Origin: Beggiatoa leptomitoformis
GTDB lineage: Bacteria > Pseudomonadota > Gammaproteobacteria > Beggiatoales > Beggiatoaceae
DNA length: 64,000 nt
Direction of reading: 5' to 3'
Assembly: GCF_001305575.3 (NCBI RefSeq)
Contig: NZ_CP012373.2
Coordinates: forward strand, 2,108,001 to 2,172,000
Part shown: one piece after another, positions 47,245 through 57,017 of the stretch
Layout of the letters: each line of letters begins with the position of its first letter
Numbering within the stretch: position 1 is the first letter of the stretch
Position numbers and translations under genes: made by a program
Notes under the pieces: model-generated
The model's input: only the letters and a program-made list of their open reading frames with translations
Told to the model about the DNA's origin: nothing
Database searches by the model: none

Positions 47245-47944
47245 AATTCTCCCCCTTCTTTATGCCGAATCCATAGCCCTAGAACGGGGTTTACGTGAAC
47301 AACGTAAAATTATTTTACGGGGTGGTTCTACTTGCTCCTTAATTTTACGGATGGGCGAGTTAGTCCATTTAATGGGTGCGTCAGGTTGTGGTAAAAGTAG
47401 CTTGTTGTGGGCGTTGGCGCGGATGCGTCCCATTACTGAGGGTAAGTTATTTTTAAATGGCATGTTATATCAAGATGTTCCCGTACATCATTGGCGAGCT
47501 GAAATTGCATTGTTACCACAAAAAAATGTGATGATGTCGGGAACAGTAGAAGATAACTTATTATATCCCTTTAGAAACTTTCAAATTCAACAAGAAAGAT
47601 TACTCGCCCGACAAGAATATGTACCAACACCACCCGATTTACGCCTTGCTATACAACGGGTTGGTTTGCAAGATGTTGCGTTAGAGCGTGATGCGTCTTC
47701 TTTATCAGGGGGACAGCAAAACCGTCTTGCTTTAGTGCGGGTGTTGCTTACAAAACCACAAGTGTTATTAGCAGATGAACCTACCGCAGGCTTAGATGAT
47801 AAATCTGCTAAGTTAGTGATTGATAATTTACATCATTTTTGTGAAACAGGCGGGGCAGTTATTCTCACTAGCCATGTTCATCATCATTTATTGCAGGCAA
47901 GAAAAATAGTGCTTGAAGGACATGGCTTGTTTCAAATGAGTTAA
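47228..47944 (+). CDS. FetA/YbbL-like ABC transporter ATP-binding protein
   Basis: 238 residues if started at TTG 47228; no ATG exists before the Walker A region. Walker A GASGCGKSS, Q-loop LPQKNVMMSGTVEDN, signature LSGGQQNRLA, Walker B VLLADEP and switch His (ILTSHVHH) are all present. Residues near 80-145 match the YbbL/FetA type that works with a YbbM/FetB permease in iron export. No permease gene follows, and the 5' end runs into the HNH gene. The start may be a TTG, or an original start may have been lost when the defence cassette was inserted. Confidence 0.78.
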   Translation: MQRYPKILPLLYAESIALERGLREQRKIILRGGSTCSLILRMGELVHLMGASGCGKSSLLWALARMRPITEGKLFLNGMLYQDVPVHHWRAEIALLPQKNVMMSGTVEDNLLYPFRNFQIQQERLLARQEYVPTPPDLRLAIQRVGLQDVALERDASSLSGGQQNRLALVRVLLTKPQVLLADEPTAGLDDKSAKLVIDNLHHFCETGGAVILTSHVHHHLLQARKIVLEGHGLFQMS

Positions 47945-47949
47945 GAATG

Positions 47950-47976
47950 CCATCAAAACACGATGGATATTATTTT
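47950..47976 (+). terminator. Weak terminator after the ABC gene
   Basis: 5-bp stem CCATC/GATGG with AAAACAC loop, followed by ATATTATTTTTA. Confidence 0.5.
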
Positions 47977-48079
47977 TACGCTACATTTTGTTATTTTTCC
48001 AATATACTTTAAGCCAGTTACAGCATAGATGCGTTTGTCTGTGTTGCCAAAATTTTAAGCTATAAAGGAATCTTCCCTT

Positions 48080-51000
48080 ATGAATGCCCTTATCGACGCG
48101 GCGATTTATAATAAGCGCGTTGTCTTGTTACTATTGGCTTTTATTCTTATTTCTGGCACATCCGCCTATATCAATATCCCTAAAGAATCTGACCCTGATG
48201 TTGCGATTCCTATCATTTACGTTTCTTTGTCGCATGAAGGCATTTCGCCTGAAGATGCAGAGCGTTTGTTAGTGCGTCCAATAGAGAAGGAGTTGCGTAC
48301 TATTGAAGGGGTTAAGGAAATGACCGCGACAGCAGGCGAAGGTCATGCTTCGGTAATGTTGGAATTCGACGCGGGGTTTAATAGTGAGCAAGCCTTGCGT
48401 GATGTGCAGCAAAAAGTGGATATTGCTAAGGCAAAATTGCCTAGTGAAACTGAAGAACCTACTGTTAATGAGGTAAATGTTGCGTTATTTCCTATTCTCG
48501 TCGTGACGTTAGCGGGTGATGTGCCAGAACGGGCGTTATTGCGTATGGCGCGCCAGTTAAAAGATGCAATTGAATCCGTGCCTTCCGTATTAGAGGTTGA
48601 TATTACAGGGGATAGAGAAGAAGTATTAGAGGTGATTATCGACCCGTTGCACGTAGAAAGTTATAACCTGAATTATGCTGAGGTGTTAGCGTTATTTCAG
48701 CGGAATAATCAATTGATTGCCGCTGGTGCATTGGATACAGGACAAGGGCGGTTTAATGTTAAAATTCCCGGTGTATTTGAAACCTTGCAAGATATTAGTA
48801 GCTTACCGATAAAAGTTGATGGGCAACGTGTTATTACTTTAGGTGATGTGGCGGAAATCCATCGCACGTTTAAAGACCCTACGTCTTATGCGCGGGTAAA
48901 TGGTAAACCTGCGTTAGCGTTAGAAATTAAAAAACGGGTCGGTACTAATATTATTGATACTATTGAGCAAGTGCGTTCAGTGGTAGAAGCAGAAAAACAA
49001 GATTTTCCTGCTACGGTGCAAATTAATTTTATTCAAGACCGTTCTACTGATGTACGTAACATTTTGGCAGATTTACAAAATAATGTTTTAACGGCTGTTT
49101 TATTGGTTGCTATTGTTGTTTTAGCTGCGTTGGGTTTACGTACTGCAACATTGGTCGTTATTTCTATTCCCGGTTCTTTTTTATTAGGTATTTTAATTAT
49201 TTATTATTTAGGGCTGACCATGAATATCGTGGTTTTATTCAGCCTTATTTTATCGTCAGGAATGTTGGTTGATGGTGCGATTGTTGTCACGGAATATGCC
49301 GACCGCCGTTTAATGGAAGGAATGCCTCGCGCTCAAGCCTATGGGTTGGCCGCAAAACGCATGGCAATTCCAGTTATTACTTCTACGCTTACAACCTTAG
49401 CCGTGTTTTTTCCTCTGTTGTTTTGGCCCGGTGTCGTTGGCGAATTTATGAAGTATTTGCCAATTACGGTTATTGCAACATTAAGCGCGTCGTTGATTGT
49501 CGCTTTATTATTCATGCCTGCATTGGGTGCATTGATTGGTAAGGCAAATAGCACACCATTGCCCAATCATGATAATGCCCCGTTAGAGAGCATACGCGGA
49601 ATAACGGGTTTTTATATTCATGTGTTAGGATTTTTGCTAAAACACCCGTTAAAAGTCTTATTTCTTGCATTGTGTACCTTAGTTGGCACTTATATGCTTT
49701 ATGGTGCTTATGGTAAAGGGGTGGAATTTTTCCCTGAAGTAGAACCTGAACAAGCGGTTGTTCATGTTCGGACGCGGGGTGATTTGTCCGTAGAAGAGCG
49801 GGATAAATTGGTGAAAGAGGTGGAAGCCCGTATTTTAAATATGCATGAATTTGCAAATATTTATGCAAGTAGTGGGGTACTTAGTCGCAATGATACCCCT
49901 GAAGATACGATAGGCGTGATTCAGTTGGAGCTTGTCGACTGGAAATTACGTCGTCCTGCGGAGGCAATTTTTACAGAGATTCGTCAACGCACCAAAGATT
50001 TAGCAGGTATTGTGATTGAAGTACGCAAACCCCCTTCAGGGCCGGGCGACAGTAAACCGATTCAACTACAAGTCAGTGCGCAATATCCTGAGTTGCTTAT
50101 TCCCGCGACGAAACAAATAGTAGATAAATTAAAAACTTTAGAGGGCTTGGTGGATATTGAAGACAATCGCCCTTTGCCCGGTATTGATTGGAAATTGTTG
50201 GTTGACCGCGAACAAGCTAGCCGTTTTGGTGCGGATATTCTAACGGTTGGGAATGGTATTCAATTAGTTACCAATGGCATTAAAGTTGGTGAATATCGCC
50301 CTGATGATGCGGATGAAGAATTGGATATTCGCGTCCGCTATCCGACGGAAAACCGTAGCGTTGATGAGCTTGACCAGTTACGCATCAGTACCGCTTCGGG
50401 TTTAGTACCGATTAGTCTATTTGTAGAACGTCAAGCCCAAGCCCAAGTTGGGACGCTCAAACGTAGCGATGAAAAGCGTGTGCTAACTATTAAATCGGCG
50501 GTTGCAGAAGGGGTGTTGGTGAATGATAAGTTAAACGAAATCCGCGCAGGATTGGCAGAAGGACAAGCAGACCCCCGCATTAAAGTGACGTTTAAAGGTG
50601 AAGAGGAAGACCAGCGTGAAACCCAAGCCTTTTTAGGTAATGCGTTTTTTGTGGCGATTTTTCTGGTGACATTGATTTTAGTTGCGCAATTTAATAACTT
50701 TTATCAAACAGGTTTAATTCTGAGTGCGATTATTTTCTCAACCGTTGGCGTACTACTTGGCTTGCTGATTACGCAACAACCGTTTGGTGTGGTTATGTGT
50801 GGGATTGGGATTATTGCGTTAGCGGGGATTGTGGTAAATAACAATATTATTTTGATTGATACGTTTAACGTGTTACGACAAGAGGGGTATTTGCTAAGAG
50901 AGGCGATTCTTCGCACCTGCGCCCAACGGTTACGCCCCGTATTTTTGACTACATTTACAACGATTTTAGGCTTAATTCCTATGGTTTTCGCGATAAATAT

Positions 51001-51202
51001 TGATTTTATCACCCGCGATATAACCTTTGGCGCACCCTCTACGCAATGGTGGACGCAACTTTCAACGGCGATTGCAGGCGGTTTAACTTTTGCGACCTTA
51101 TTAACGTTGGTGCTTACACCTTGCTTATTAATGTTAGGACAAGGAAAAAAGCAGTCTGTAGCAAAGATAATACCTGTAGAAGGCGTAGTAAATCACGTGT
51201 AA
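48080..51202 (+). CDS. RND-family efflux permease
   Basis: 1040 residues with the 12-helix RND plan: helix 1 (VVLLLLAFILISGTSAY), a large periplasmic loop, helices 2-6 at about 335-490, a second loop, helices 8-12 at about 875-1020. The helix-4 proton-relay segment reads GMLVDGAIVVTEY, so only the first Asp of the AcrB Asp-Asp pair is kept. Helix 10 reads AGIVVNNNIILID, with Asn where AcrB has Lys940. Variation of this sort occurs in AcrB subgroups. No membrane-fusion protein or outer-membrane channel gene is adjacent. An AAGGAA site lies upstream of ATG. It converges with the malyl-CoA lyase gene. Confidence 0.92.
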   Translation: MNALIDAAIYNKRVVLLLLAFILISGTSAYINIPKESDPDVAIPIIYVSLSHEGISPEDAERLLVRPIEKELRTIEGVKEMTATAGEGHASVMLEFDAGFNSEQALRDVQQKVDIAKAKLPSETEEPTVNEVNVALFPILVVTLAGDVPERALLRMARQLKDAIESVPSVLEVDITGDREEVLEVIIDPLHVESYNLNYAEVLALFQRNNQLIAAGALDTGQGRFNVKIPGVFETLQDISSLPIKVDGQRVITLGDVAEIHRTFKDPTSYARVNGKPALALEIKKRVGTNIIDTIEQVRSVVEAEKQDFPATVQINFIQDRSTDVRNILADLQNNVLTAVLLVAIVVLAALGLRTATLVVISIPGSFLLGILIIYYLGLTMNIVVLFSLILSSGMLVDGAIVVTEYADRRLMEGMPRAQAYGLAAKRMAIPVITSTLTTLAVFFPLLFWPGVVGEFMKYLPITVIATLSASLIVALLFMPALGALIGKANSTPLPNHDNAPLESIRGITGFYIHVLGFLLKHPLKVLFLALCTLVGTYMLYGAYGKGVEFFPEVEPEQAVVHVRTRGDLSVEERDKLVKEVEARILNMHEFANIYASSGVLSRNDTPEDTIGVIQLELVDWKLRRPAEAIFTEIRQRTKDLAGIVIEVRKPPSGPGDSKPIQLQVSAQYPELLIPATKQIVDKLKTLEGLVDIEDNRPLPGIDWKLLVDREQASRFGADILTVGNGIQLVTNGIKVGEYRPDDADEELDIRVRYPTENRSVDELDQLRISTASGLVPISLFVERQAQAQVGTLKRSDEKRVLTIKSAVAEGVLVNDKLNEIRAGLAEGQADPRIKVTFKGEEEDQRETQAFLGNAFFVAIFLVTLILVAQFNNFYQTGLILSAIIFSTVGVLLGLLITQQPFGVVMCGIGIIALAGIVVNNNIILIDTFNVLRQEGYLLREAILRTCAQRLRPVFLTTFTTILGLIPMVFAINIDFITRDITFGAPSTQWWTQLSTAIAGGLTFATLLTLVLTPCLLMLGQGKKQSVAKIIPVEGVVNHV

Positions 51203-51209
51203 AAACAGC

Positions 51210-51242
51210 ACGGACACCACCGCGTTGAGCGGTGGTATCCGT
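51210..51242. terminator. Bidirectional ACGGATA-family hairpin
   Basis: ACGGA-C-ACCACCGC pairs with GCGGTGGT-A-TCCGT around GTTGA. On the minus strand a TTTTT follows after GCTG; on the plus strand GTTTCTAA follows. It closes both the RND and the malyl-CoA lyase transcripts and is almost the same sequence as the hairpin at 17845, including the flanking AACAGCACGGA. Confidence 0.8.
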
Positions 51243-51310
51243 TTCTAACACTTGTCATTGAAAAGCAACATAAAACCCTAAAGCGATAATTAGCGTCTTT
51301 ATCCTGTTGC

Positions 51311-52282
51311 TTACATCCCGATTGTTTTCGCTTTTTGAATCAAATTTTCTGCCATTTTGATACTGGCGACATCTATTAAGCGTCCATCCAAACTCACCGC
51401 ACCTTTTCCTTCTTTTTGTGCTTGTGCCATCGCTTCTAAAATACGCTTTGCCTTGGTAACTTCTGCTTCGGATGGACTAAAAACCGCATTAGCTAAGGCA
51501 ACTTGAGAGGGATGAATTGCCCATTTGCCTTCGTAGCCAAGAATCGCGGCGCGTTTGGCGGCAGCGGTGTAACCATCTGGGTCGCTAAAATCGCCAAAAG
51601 GACCATCAATAGGACGTAAGCCATAAGCACGACAGGCAACAACCATGCGGGCTTGTGCGTAATGCCACATGTCGTTCCAATGGAAATCACGGCTACCATC
51701 GTTTGCTTTATCTGTTAATACACCATATTCGGGGTGCGCGCCACCAATGACGGTTGTCCGCGCGCGGGTGGAGGCGGCATAGTCGGCAACACCAAAGCTC
51801 ATGGCTTCTAGGCGTTTGCTGGCTTGGGCGATGGCTTCAACGTTTGCCATGCCTAATGCGGTTTCTATGAGAATTTCAAAACCAATGCGTTTGGTGCGTT
51901 TTTTGGCGTTTTCAATTTGGGTTACTAGCATGTCGAGCGCGTATAAGTCTGCAGGTACACCAACTTTAGGGATTAATAGCATGTCTAAACGCGGGCAATT
52001 TTCGACGATGTCTATAACATCTTTATACATGTAGTGGGTATCTAAACCATTAATCCGCACGAGCATGGTTTTTTTGCCCCAATCTATATCGTTGAGTGCG
52101 GCAACAACATTACTACGGGCTTTTTCTTTTTCGTCAGGGGCGATGGAGTCTTCTAGGTCTAAAAAAATGCAGTCCACATCCGATTGGGCAGATTTTTCGA
52201 AAAAAGCGGGATTTGAACCCGGTACGGCTAATTCTGAGCGTTGGAGGCGAGGGGTAGCTTGTTCAATAATAGTTGCACTCAT
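51311..52282 (-). CDS. HpcH/CitE-superfamily lyase, malyl-CoA lyase-like
   Basis: 323 residues from ATG 52282 with AAAGGA upstream; the frame extends seven codons further without support. TIM-barrel motifs: RSELAVPGSNPAFFEK, DCIFLDLEDSIAPDEK, LVRINGLDT, LLIPKVG, IETALGMANVEAIA, SFGVADYAAS, and GKWAIHPSQVALAN. These fit the Mcl1-type (3S)-malyl-CoA / beta-methylmalyl-CoA lyase rather than citrate lyase beta. It would make or cleave malyl-CoA into acetyl-CoA and glyoxylate in carbon assimilation. No other gene of the pathway is near; the exact substrate is inferred. Confidence 0.8.
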   Translation of the reverse strand: MSATIIEQATPRLQRSELAVPGSNPAFFEKSAQSDVDCIFLDLEDSIAPDEKEKARSNVVAALNDIDWGKKTMLVRINGLDTHYMYKDVIDIVENCPRLDMLLIPKVGVPADLYALDMLVTQIENAKKRTKRIGFEILIETALGMANVEAIAQASKRLEAMSFGVADYAASTRARTTVIGGAHPEYGVLTDKANDGSRDFHWNDMWHYAQARMVVACRAYGLRPIDGPFGDFSDPDGYTAAAKRAAILGYEGKWAIHPSQVALANAVFSPSEAEVTKAKRILEAMAQAQKEGKGAVSLDGRLIDVASIKMAENLIQKAKTIGM

Positions 52283-52517
52283 GTAGCATTTTCCTTTGGT
52301 CAAAAGCGGTCAGTATATAAAGGATGTGAGGGAAAATTAATGGCTTTTTCTTAGGTTTATTGGTTATATTTATTTATCTATCTAGTTATAAAAGATAATT
52401 TTTTCATATTCGTTGTGTAGTATAGCGGTAATAGGTAATGAAAAGCATACTTTTTCGGTGTGCTGTTCTCTATACTTAAACGTAATTCATAGACCATTGG
52501 ATATAGGAATCAAGCAA

Positions 52518-55500
52518 ATGTGTGTCGATAAAATATTAAAATATATGAAGTGGTTACTGATTCGTCCCTTATGTTATGGCATGTTAGTGGGGTTGAGTTT
52601 TATCAGCCATGCGCAGGCGAGTCCATTATTAGTCACCAATACCGCAGATAGTGGTAGCGGTTCATTGCGTCAAGCTATCATTGATGCAAATGCAACATTA
52701 GGAATTGATACCATTAATTTTAATATTTCAGGGGGAACGTTACCACATACGATTGTGTTGTTATCAGCATTACCGACAATTACTGATTTTGTATTTATTG
52801 ATGGGACATCCGAGCCAGATTTTATCACGGCGGGTACACCCGTTATTCGTTTGGATGGGATAAGTGCGGGGGCTGGGAGTAGCGGTTTAGTGATAACAGC
52901 AGGGGCTTCTACAATCAGCAATTTGATAATAGAAAACTTTGATCAACAGGGTATTATATTATCGTCAGGCGGTGGAAATACTATTATCTCTTGTTATATC
53001 GGGGTTGATGGACATGGTTTAGGATTTCGTCCAAATGCGGGAAATGGCATTTTAATCAGTGATTCCTCTTTAAATGTTATACAGGAAAGTTTAATTGCAG
53101 CAAATAGTAAAGAGGGTATTGCGGTAACAGGCACGTCAAAAAATAATGAGTTTAAAAGAAATTCTATTTATGCTAATAGGTTATTAGATATTGATTTAGA
53201 TGCGGATGGTGTAACCAGTAATGATGTGAATGATGGAGATAGTGGCGTAAATGGGTTGCAAAATTTTCCTGTGTTAGCGTATGCCTATAATAATCAAATT
53301 ATTGGTTCATTAAATAGTACAAATGCAACGAGTTTTCGGCTTGAATTTTTTGCCAATCCATCCGCAAATGTTCACACTTCAGGGCATGGTGGCGGAACAC
53401 GTTATTTAGGCGGAATGACCGTCAGCACAATCAATAATGTAGCTGATTTTACATTTAATTATGTCCCCGTCGCGGGACACCCCTATATTTCTGCAACGGC
53501 AACCAATTTAAGCACCGTAGAAACATCAGAATATTCACTTACTATTTTAGAAAGCCAGCCTGTTTATACCAGCCAGCCTTTACCGGGCGCATCATTGACT
53601 TTTAGCAGTCCTGTCAATATCACAAGTTCAGTCACCACATTAACAATCACTGATGACAGTAATGTTCCATTAAGCGTTACGCTATCTACACCGACAGGCA
53701 CAAATGCCAGTGATTTTACGGTGTTACCATTGGGACATAATGTTTTATTACCCAGCGCAAGTCTTGATGTCAATATCAGATGCACGCCATCTGCGGTTGG
53801 TTTACGCACGGCAATATTAACGGTTTTGAGTGATGACCCAAATAAACCAAGTGTTGATTATCCTTTAGAATGTACAGGAACAGTGGCAAGTGTTGCGGGT
53901 TTTGCTTCAACACCTGCCCCGAATACCACACTAGAACTCATTAGCCCCGTTGGTACACCAAGCATAGCAACCATCAGCGTCACTGAAACAGGCAATGCCG
54001 ATTTACTGGTAACAGTTGACCCATTAGTGACAACCAGCCCTAGCGATTTTACCTTAATGAATGGCGCGGGAAGTTTTACCGTTGTGGATGGTGGGAGTCC
54101 ATTATTAATCCCTGTTCGTTGCATACCTAGCACGGCAAGCACAGAAAGTGCAACCCTGACATTAAGAACCAATTCTCCAACACAACCCATTGCAACCTAT
54201 ATCATTAATTGCACAGGCACCGCCTTGCCACAAGCAGGTTTTGCTTCAACGCCTGCCCCGAATACCACACTAGAACTCATTAGCACCGTTGGTACACCAA
54301 GCATAGCAACCATCAGCGTCGCTGAAACAGGCAATGCAGATTTACTGGTAACAGTTGACCCATTAGTGACAGCCAGCCCTAGCGATTTTACCTTAATGAA
54401 TGGCGCGGGAAGTTTTACCGTTGCGGATGGTGGGAGTCCATTATTAATCCCTGTTCGTTGCATACCTAGCACGGCAAGTACAGAAAGTGCAACCCTGACA
54501 TTAAGAACCAATTCCCCAACACAACCCATTGCAACCTATACCATTAATTGCACAGGCACCGCCCTGCCACAAGCAGGTTTTGCTTCAACGCCTGCCCCGA
54601 ATACCACACTAGAACTCATTAGCCCCGTTGGTACACCAACGACAACAACAATTACCATTTTAGAAACGGGCAACGCCGCTTTAACCGTGACAGTCGACCC
54701 GCTAATCGGCACAAATACCAGCAGTTTCAGCTTATTGAGTGGCACGGGCGATTTTATCATTGCAGACGGTGGTAATCCCTTAATGATTTCTATTCGTTGT
54801 TTACCCAGTGTCGCTGGAACAGAAAGTGTCACGCTAGCATTAAAAACCAATGCACCGACGCAACTAACGGCTAGTTATACCATTGTTTGCACAGGCACAA
54901 CTGTTCCTGTAACTCCAATACCTGTTGACCCAACGCCAGATGATGGTAATCGCGCACCTACTGATATTACTTTATCTAATAGCTTGTTATTAAAGCAAGA
55001 TGCTGTCGGAACCGTTGTTGGCACACTCAGCACGACAGACCCAAATCCAACCGACACCCATACTTATTTACTAATGAATGATAACAATGGTCGTTTTGGC
55101 TTATTGGGAAATCAACTAATAACTAAACAACTTTTTGAAACGGTTAATACCAGTTATTCAATTAGCATCACCAGTGTAGATAACAAAGGCTTATCCTTTA
55201 CTAAACAATTTTTGCTAACCGTTTCAGGTGCGGAAATCACAGGCTTAATTCAAACGGCATTAGGCGACACAGGCGAGCAAATCAGCATAGATGCACCTGA
55301 AACAATTACCGTTACAGGATTGATTAAACCTGATAGCCGTCACGTTGGCGTATTTGCAGATATTATTGTAACTTACTATTGGGAAGCACCTAATAATATA
55401 AATAACTTAACAATTCCGATTACTTTAGCCAAAAATACCGCCTTAAATAAAGAAATACCGCTGACATTATTTACAGGAAACTTAGCCTTTTTAGCGGGGG

Positions 55501-56552
55501 AATTTCGCGTTAAATTGGGCTATCGTTTTGGCAGTACCTTGATTGAAAACGAAATAATAACGCTCACCGTCAATACCAATCGTCAACCAACGGCACTACA
55601 GTTAAGTAACACATCGGTCAGCGAATACAGCGCGCGTGGAACAACAATAGGCACAATTAGCGCGGTTGACCCTGATAAACAAGACCAATTTCACTACGTA
55701 CTCTTAAATAATGATGAAGGTCGTTTTATATTGCAAGATAATGTATTGCAAGTAAATAATGGTTATTTATTGCAAGCGGATGATACACATCATTATCAAG
55801 TTGCGGTACGGGCAATGGATATTGCGGGCAAATACATAGACCAAGATTTTACCCTGCAAATTACACAAACCGAGAATTTACCTTTAAACCTACAATTAAC
55901 CCGACAAACCATTGCAGAAAACAGTTTAAATGGTTCAATCATCGGACGCTTCACCACGCAACAACAAAAAGCAGATACCTATCATTACCGCCTGATAGAC
56001 GATGCAGAAGGGCGTTTCCAAATCATTCAAGACTTACTCATTGTTGCAGATACCCAAAAAATTGATTATGAAACGGCAACACAACACACCATCATCGTAG
56101 AAACCCAAGCGGATACAAGCGGAACGGTATCAGAAAAAGAGTTTACCATCACGGTGTTAAATCATCATGACTTAAAAGTACAAGGACAAGTCATTACAAA
56201 CCCTGACAATGATGAACGTACTATCCAACTGCGTTTACAACCTGATACCCAAGATATAGGCAAAACTGTCGGTTTAATCGTGGTAGGTGCATATATACAA
56301 TCAGGCTATTTAGTAGATTTATTTAATTTAACGCCCACTACATGGCAAGTATGGGACAGAGATTTGGCTAGCCTAGAAACCTTACAACAGGTCACATTAG
56401 TAGAAGGTCAAACGATAACGGTATGGCAAGGGGCATTAACTGATTTTAATGATGGTTCACTGGCGATTTATGCAGGGTATTACATAACAGACACGACAAC
56501 AGGGGAACAAACCCTCGTTTATGACCCACAAGCGTTTGTTATTTCATTTTAA
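52518..56552 (+). CDS. Large secreted repeat protein: beta-helix, Ig-like repeats, cadherin-like domains
   Basis: 1344 residues from ATG 52518 (AGGA upstream). A signal peptide (to about SHAQAS) precedes an N-terminal parallel beta-helix (about 40-330, beginning NTADSGSGSLRQAIIDAN). Four Ig-like choice-of-anchor units follow, of which the last three (about 460-798) are tandem repeats of 113 residues. Cadherin-like modules come next (NRAPTDITLSN, NRQPTALQLSN), and the protein ends without an obvious anchor (QAFVISF). It is probably a cell-surface adhesin or sheath protein; the export route is not clear from the sequence. Single gene, long gaps on both sides. Confidence 0.82.
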   Translation: MCVDKILKYMKWLLIRPLCYGMLVGLSFISHAQASPLLVTNTADSGSGSLRQAIIDANATLGIDTINFNISGGTLPHTIVLLSALPTITDFVFIDGTSEPDFITAGTPVIRLDGISAGAGSSGLVITAGASTISNLIIENFDQQGIILSSGGGNTIISCYIGVDGHGLGFRPNAGNGILISDSSLNVIQESLIAANSKEGIAVTGTSKNNEFKRNSIYANRLLDIDLDADGVTSNDVNDGDSGVNGLQNFPVLAYAYNNQIIGSLNSTNATSFRLEFFANPSANVHTSGHGGGTRYLGGMTVSTINNVADFTFNYVPVAGHPYISATATNLSTVETSEYSLTILESQPVYTSQPLPGASLTFSSPVNITSSVTTLTITDDSNVPLSVTLSTPTGTNASDFTVLPLGHNVLLPSASLDVNIRCTPSAVGLRTAILTVLSDDPNKPSVDYPLECTGTVASVAGFASTPAPNTTLELISPVGTPSIATISVTETGNADLLVTVDPLVTTSPSDFTLMNGAGSFTVVDGGSPLLIPVRCIPSTASTESATLTLRTNSPTQPIATYIINCTGTALPQAGFASTPAPNTTLELISTVGTPSIATISVAETGNADLLVTVDPLVTASPSDFTLMNGAGSFTVADGGSPLLIPVRCIPSTASTESATLTLRTNSPTQPIATYTINCTGTALPQAGFASTPAPNTTLELISPVGTPTTTTITILETGNAALTVTVDPLIGTNTSSFSLLSGTGDFIIADGGNPLMISIRCLPSVAGTESVTLALKTNAPTQLTASYTIVCTGTTVPVTPIPVDPTPDDGNRAPTDITLSNSLLLKQDAVGTVVGTLSTTDPNPTDTHTYLLMNDNNGRFGLLGNQLITKQLFETVNTSYSISITSVDNKGLSFTKQFLLTVSGAEITGLIQTALGDTGEQISIDAPETITVTGLIKPDSRHVGVFADIIVTYYWEAPNNINNLTIPITLAKNTALNKEIPLTLFTGNLAFLAGEFRVKLGYRFGSTLIENEIITLTVNTNRQPTALQLSNTSVSEYSARGTTIGTISAVDPDKQDQFHYVLLNNDEGRFILQDNVLQVNNGYLLQADDTHHYQVAVRAMDIAGKYIDQDFTLQITQTENLPLNLQLTRQTIAENSLNGSIIGRFTTQQQKADTYHYRLIDDAEGRFQIIQDLLIVADTQKIDYETATQHTIIVETQADTSGTVSEKEFTITVLNHHDLKVQGQVITNPDNDERTIQLRLQPDTQDIGKTVGLIVVGAYIQSGYLVDLFNLTPTTWQVWDRDLASLETLQQVTLVEGQTITVWQGALTDFNDGSLAIYAGYYITDTTTGEQTLVYDPQAFVISF
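53897..54913 (+). repeat. Three tandem 339-bp repeats inside the surface protein
   Basis: Units start at about 53897, 54236 and 54575 (landmark TTTGCTTCAA at 53901, 54240 and 54579, exactly 339 bases apart). The first two differ at only a few positions, the third is more diverged. 339 bases equal 113 codons, so copy-number change stays in frame. Confidence 0.92.
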
Positions 56553-56601
56553 ACACGGTTAATTTACCGCTTTAGATTTGTCCGAATGAGAATCGCCACA
56601 C

Positions 56602-56623
56602 AGAAAGACAAGGAGGTCTTTCT
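56602..56623 (+). terminator. Hairpin after the surface protein
   Basis: 8-bp stem AGAAAGAC/GTCTTTCT with a 6-base loop, extended by an imperfect GCCACAC/GTGTTGGC outer stem. It starts about 50 bases after the stop. No T run; termination is probable, not proven. Confidence 0.55.
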
Positions 56624-56678
56624 GATGTGTTGGCGTTCTATCATAGACAGGGAAGAGAAGAAGAGAAAAGGTTATAAC

Positions 56679-56905
56679 TTGATTTAATCGATTTTCTGCA
56701 TAAATCTATTTGATATTGCTCGTTACCAAGCTCTGCTTGGTAATGCCTGCCTTGCAAGCTCCGCTTGCCGAGTACAAGCGGACTTAAGCGCGGGGCGTTC
56801 AAGTACCAGCCAAGCAGAGCTTGGCGAATAGGCACTACCAAGTGAAACTTGGTAACGAGCAATAATTTGATTTAATAGATTTTCTGCATAAATCTATTTG
56901 ATATT
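56679..56905. mobile_element. Palindromic insert flanked by 39-base direct repeats
   Basis: Two 39-base direct repeats (TTGATTTAAT... at 56679-56717 and 56867-56905, one difference) bracket a 143-base palindromic element (56718-56860). Its ends GCTCGTTACCAAG/CTTGGTAACGAGC form about 31 bp of imperfect inverted repeat with a hairpin inside each arm (CCAAG...CTTGG). It has the plan of the MITE at 33306 but a different sequence. The rest of 56553-57017 is AT-rich with no credible gene. Confidence 0.7.
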
Positions 56906-57017
56906 ACAGGTTGCTACCCGTTCTTAGACAGGTATGCTCTAATAGCACATTATATTAATATATACAATAAGTTAAGTATCAACGTAATGTATCTAATATG
57001 TCCTATCGCACCGAAAA

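Noticed and set aside
53564-55057. Repeated minus-strand frames opposite the surface protein
   Set aside because: Shadow frames created by the 339-bp repeats on the other strand.
56641-56862. 73-codon minus-strand frame
   Set aside because: It runs through the palindromic element and direct repeat; a by-product of the repeat.
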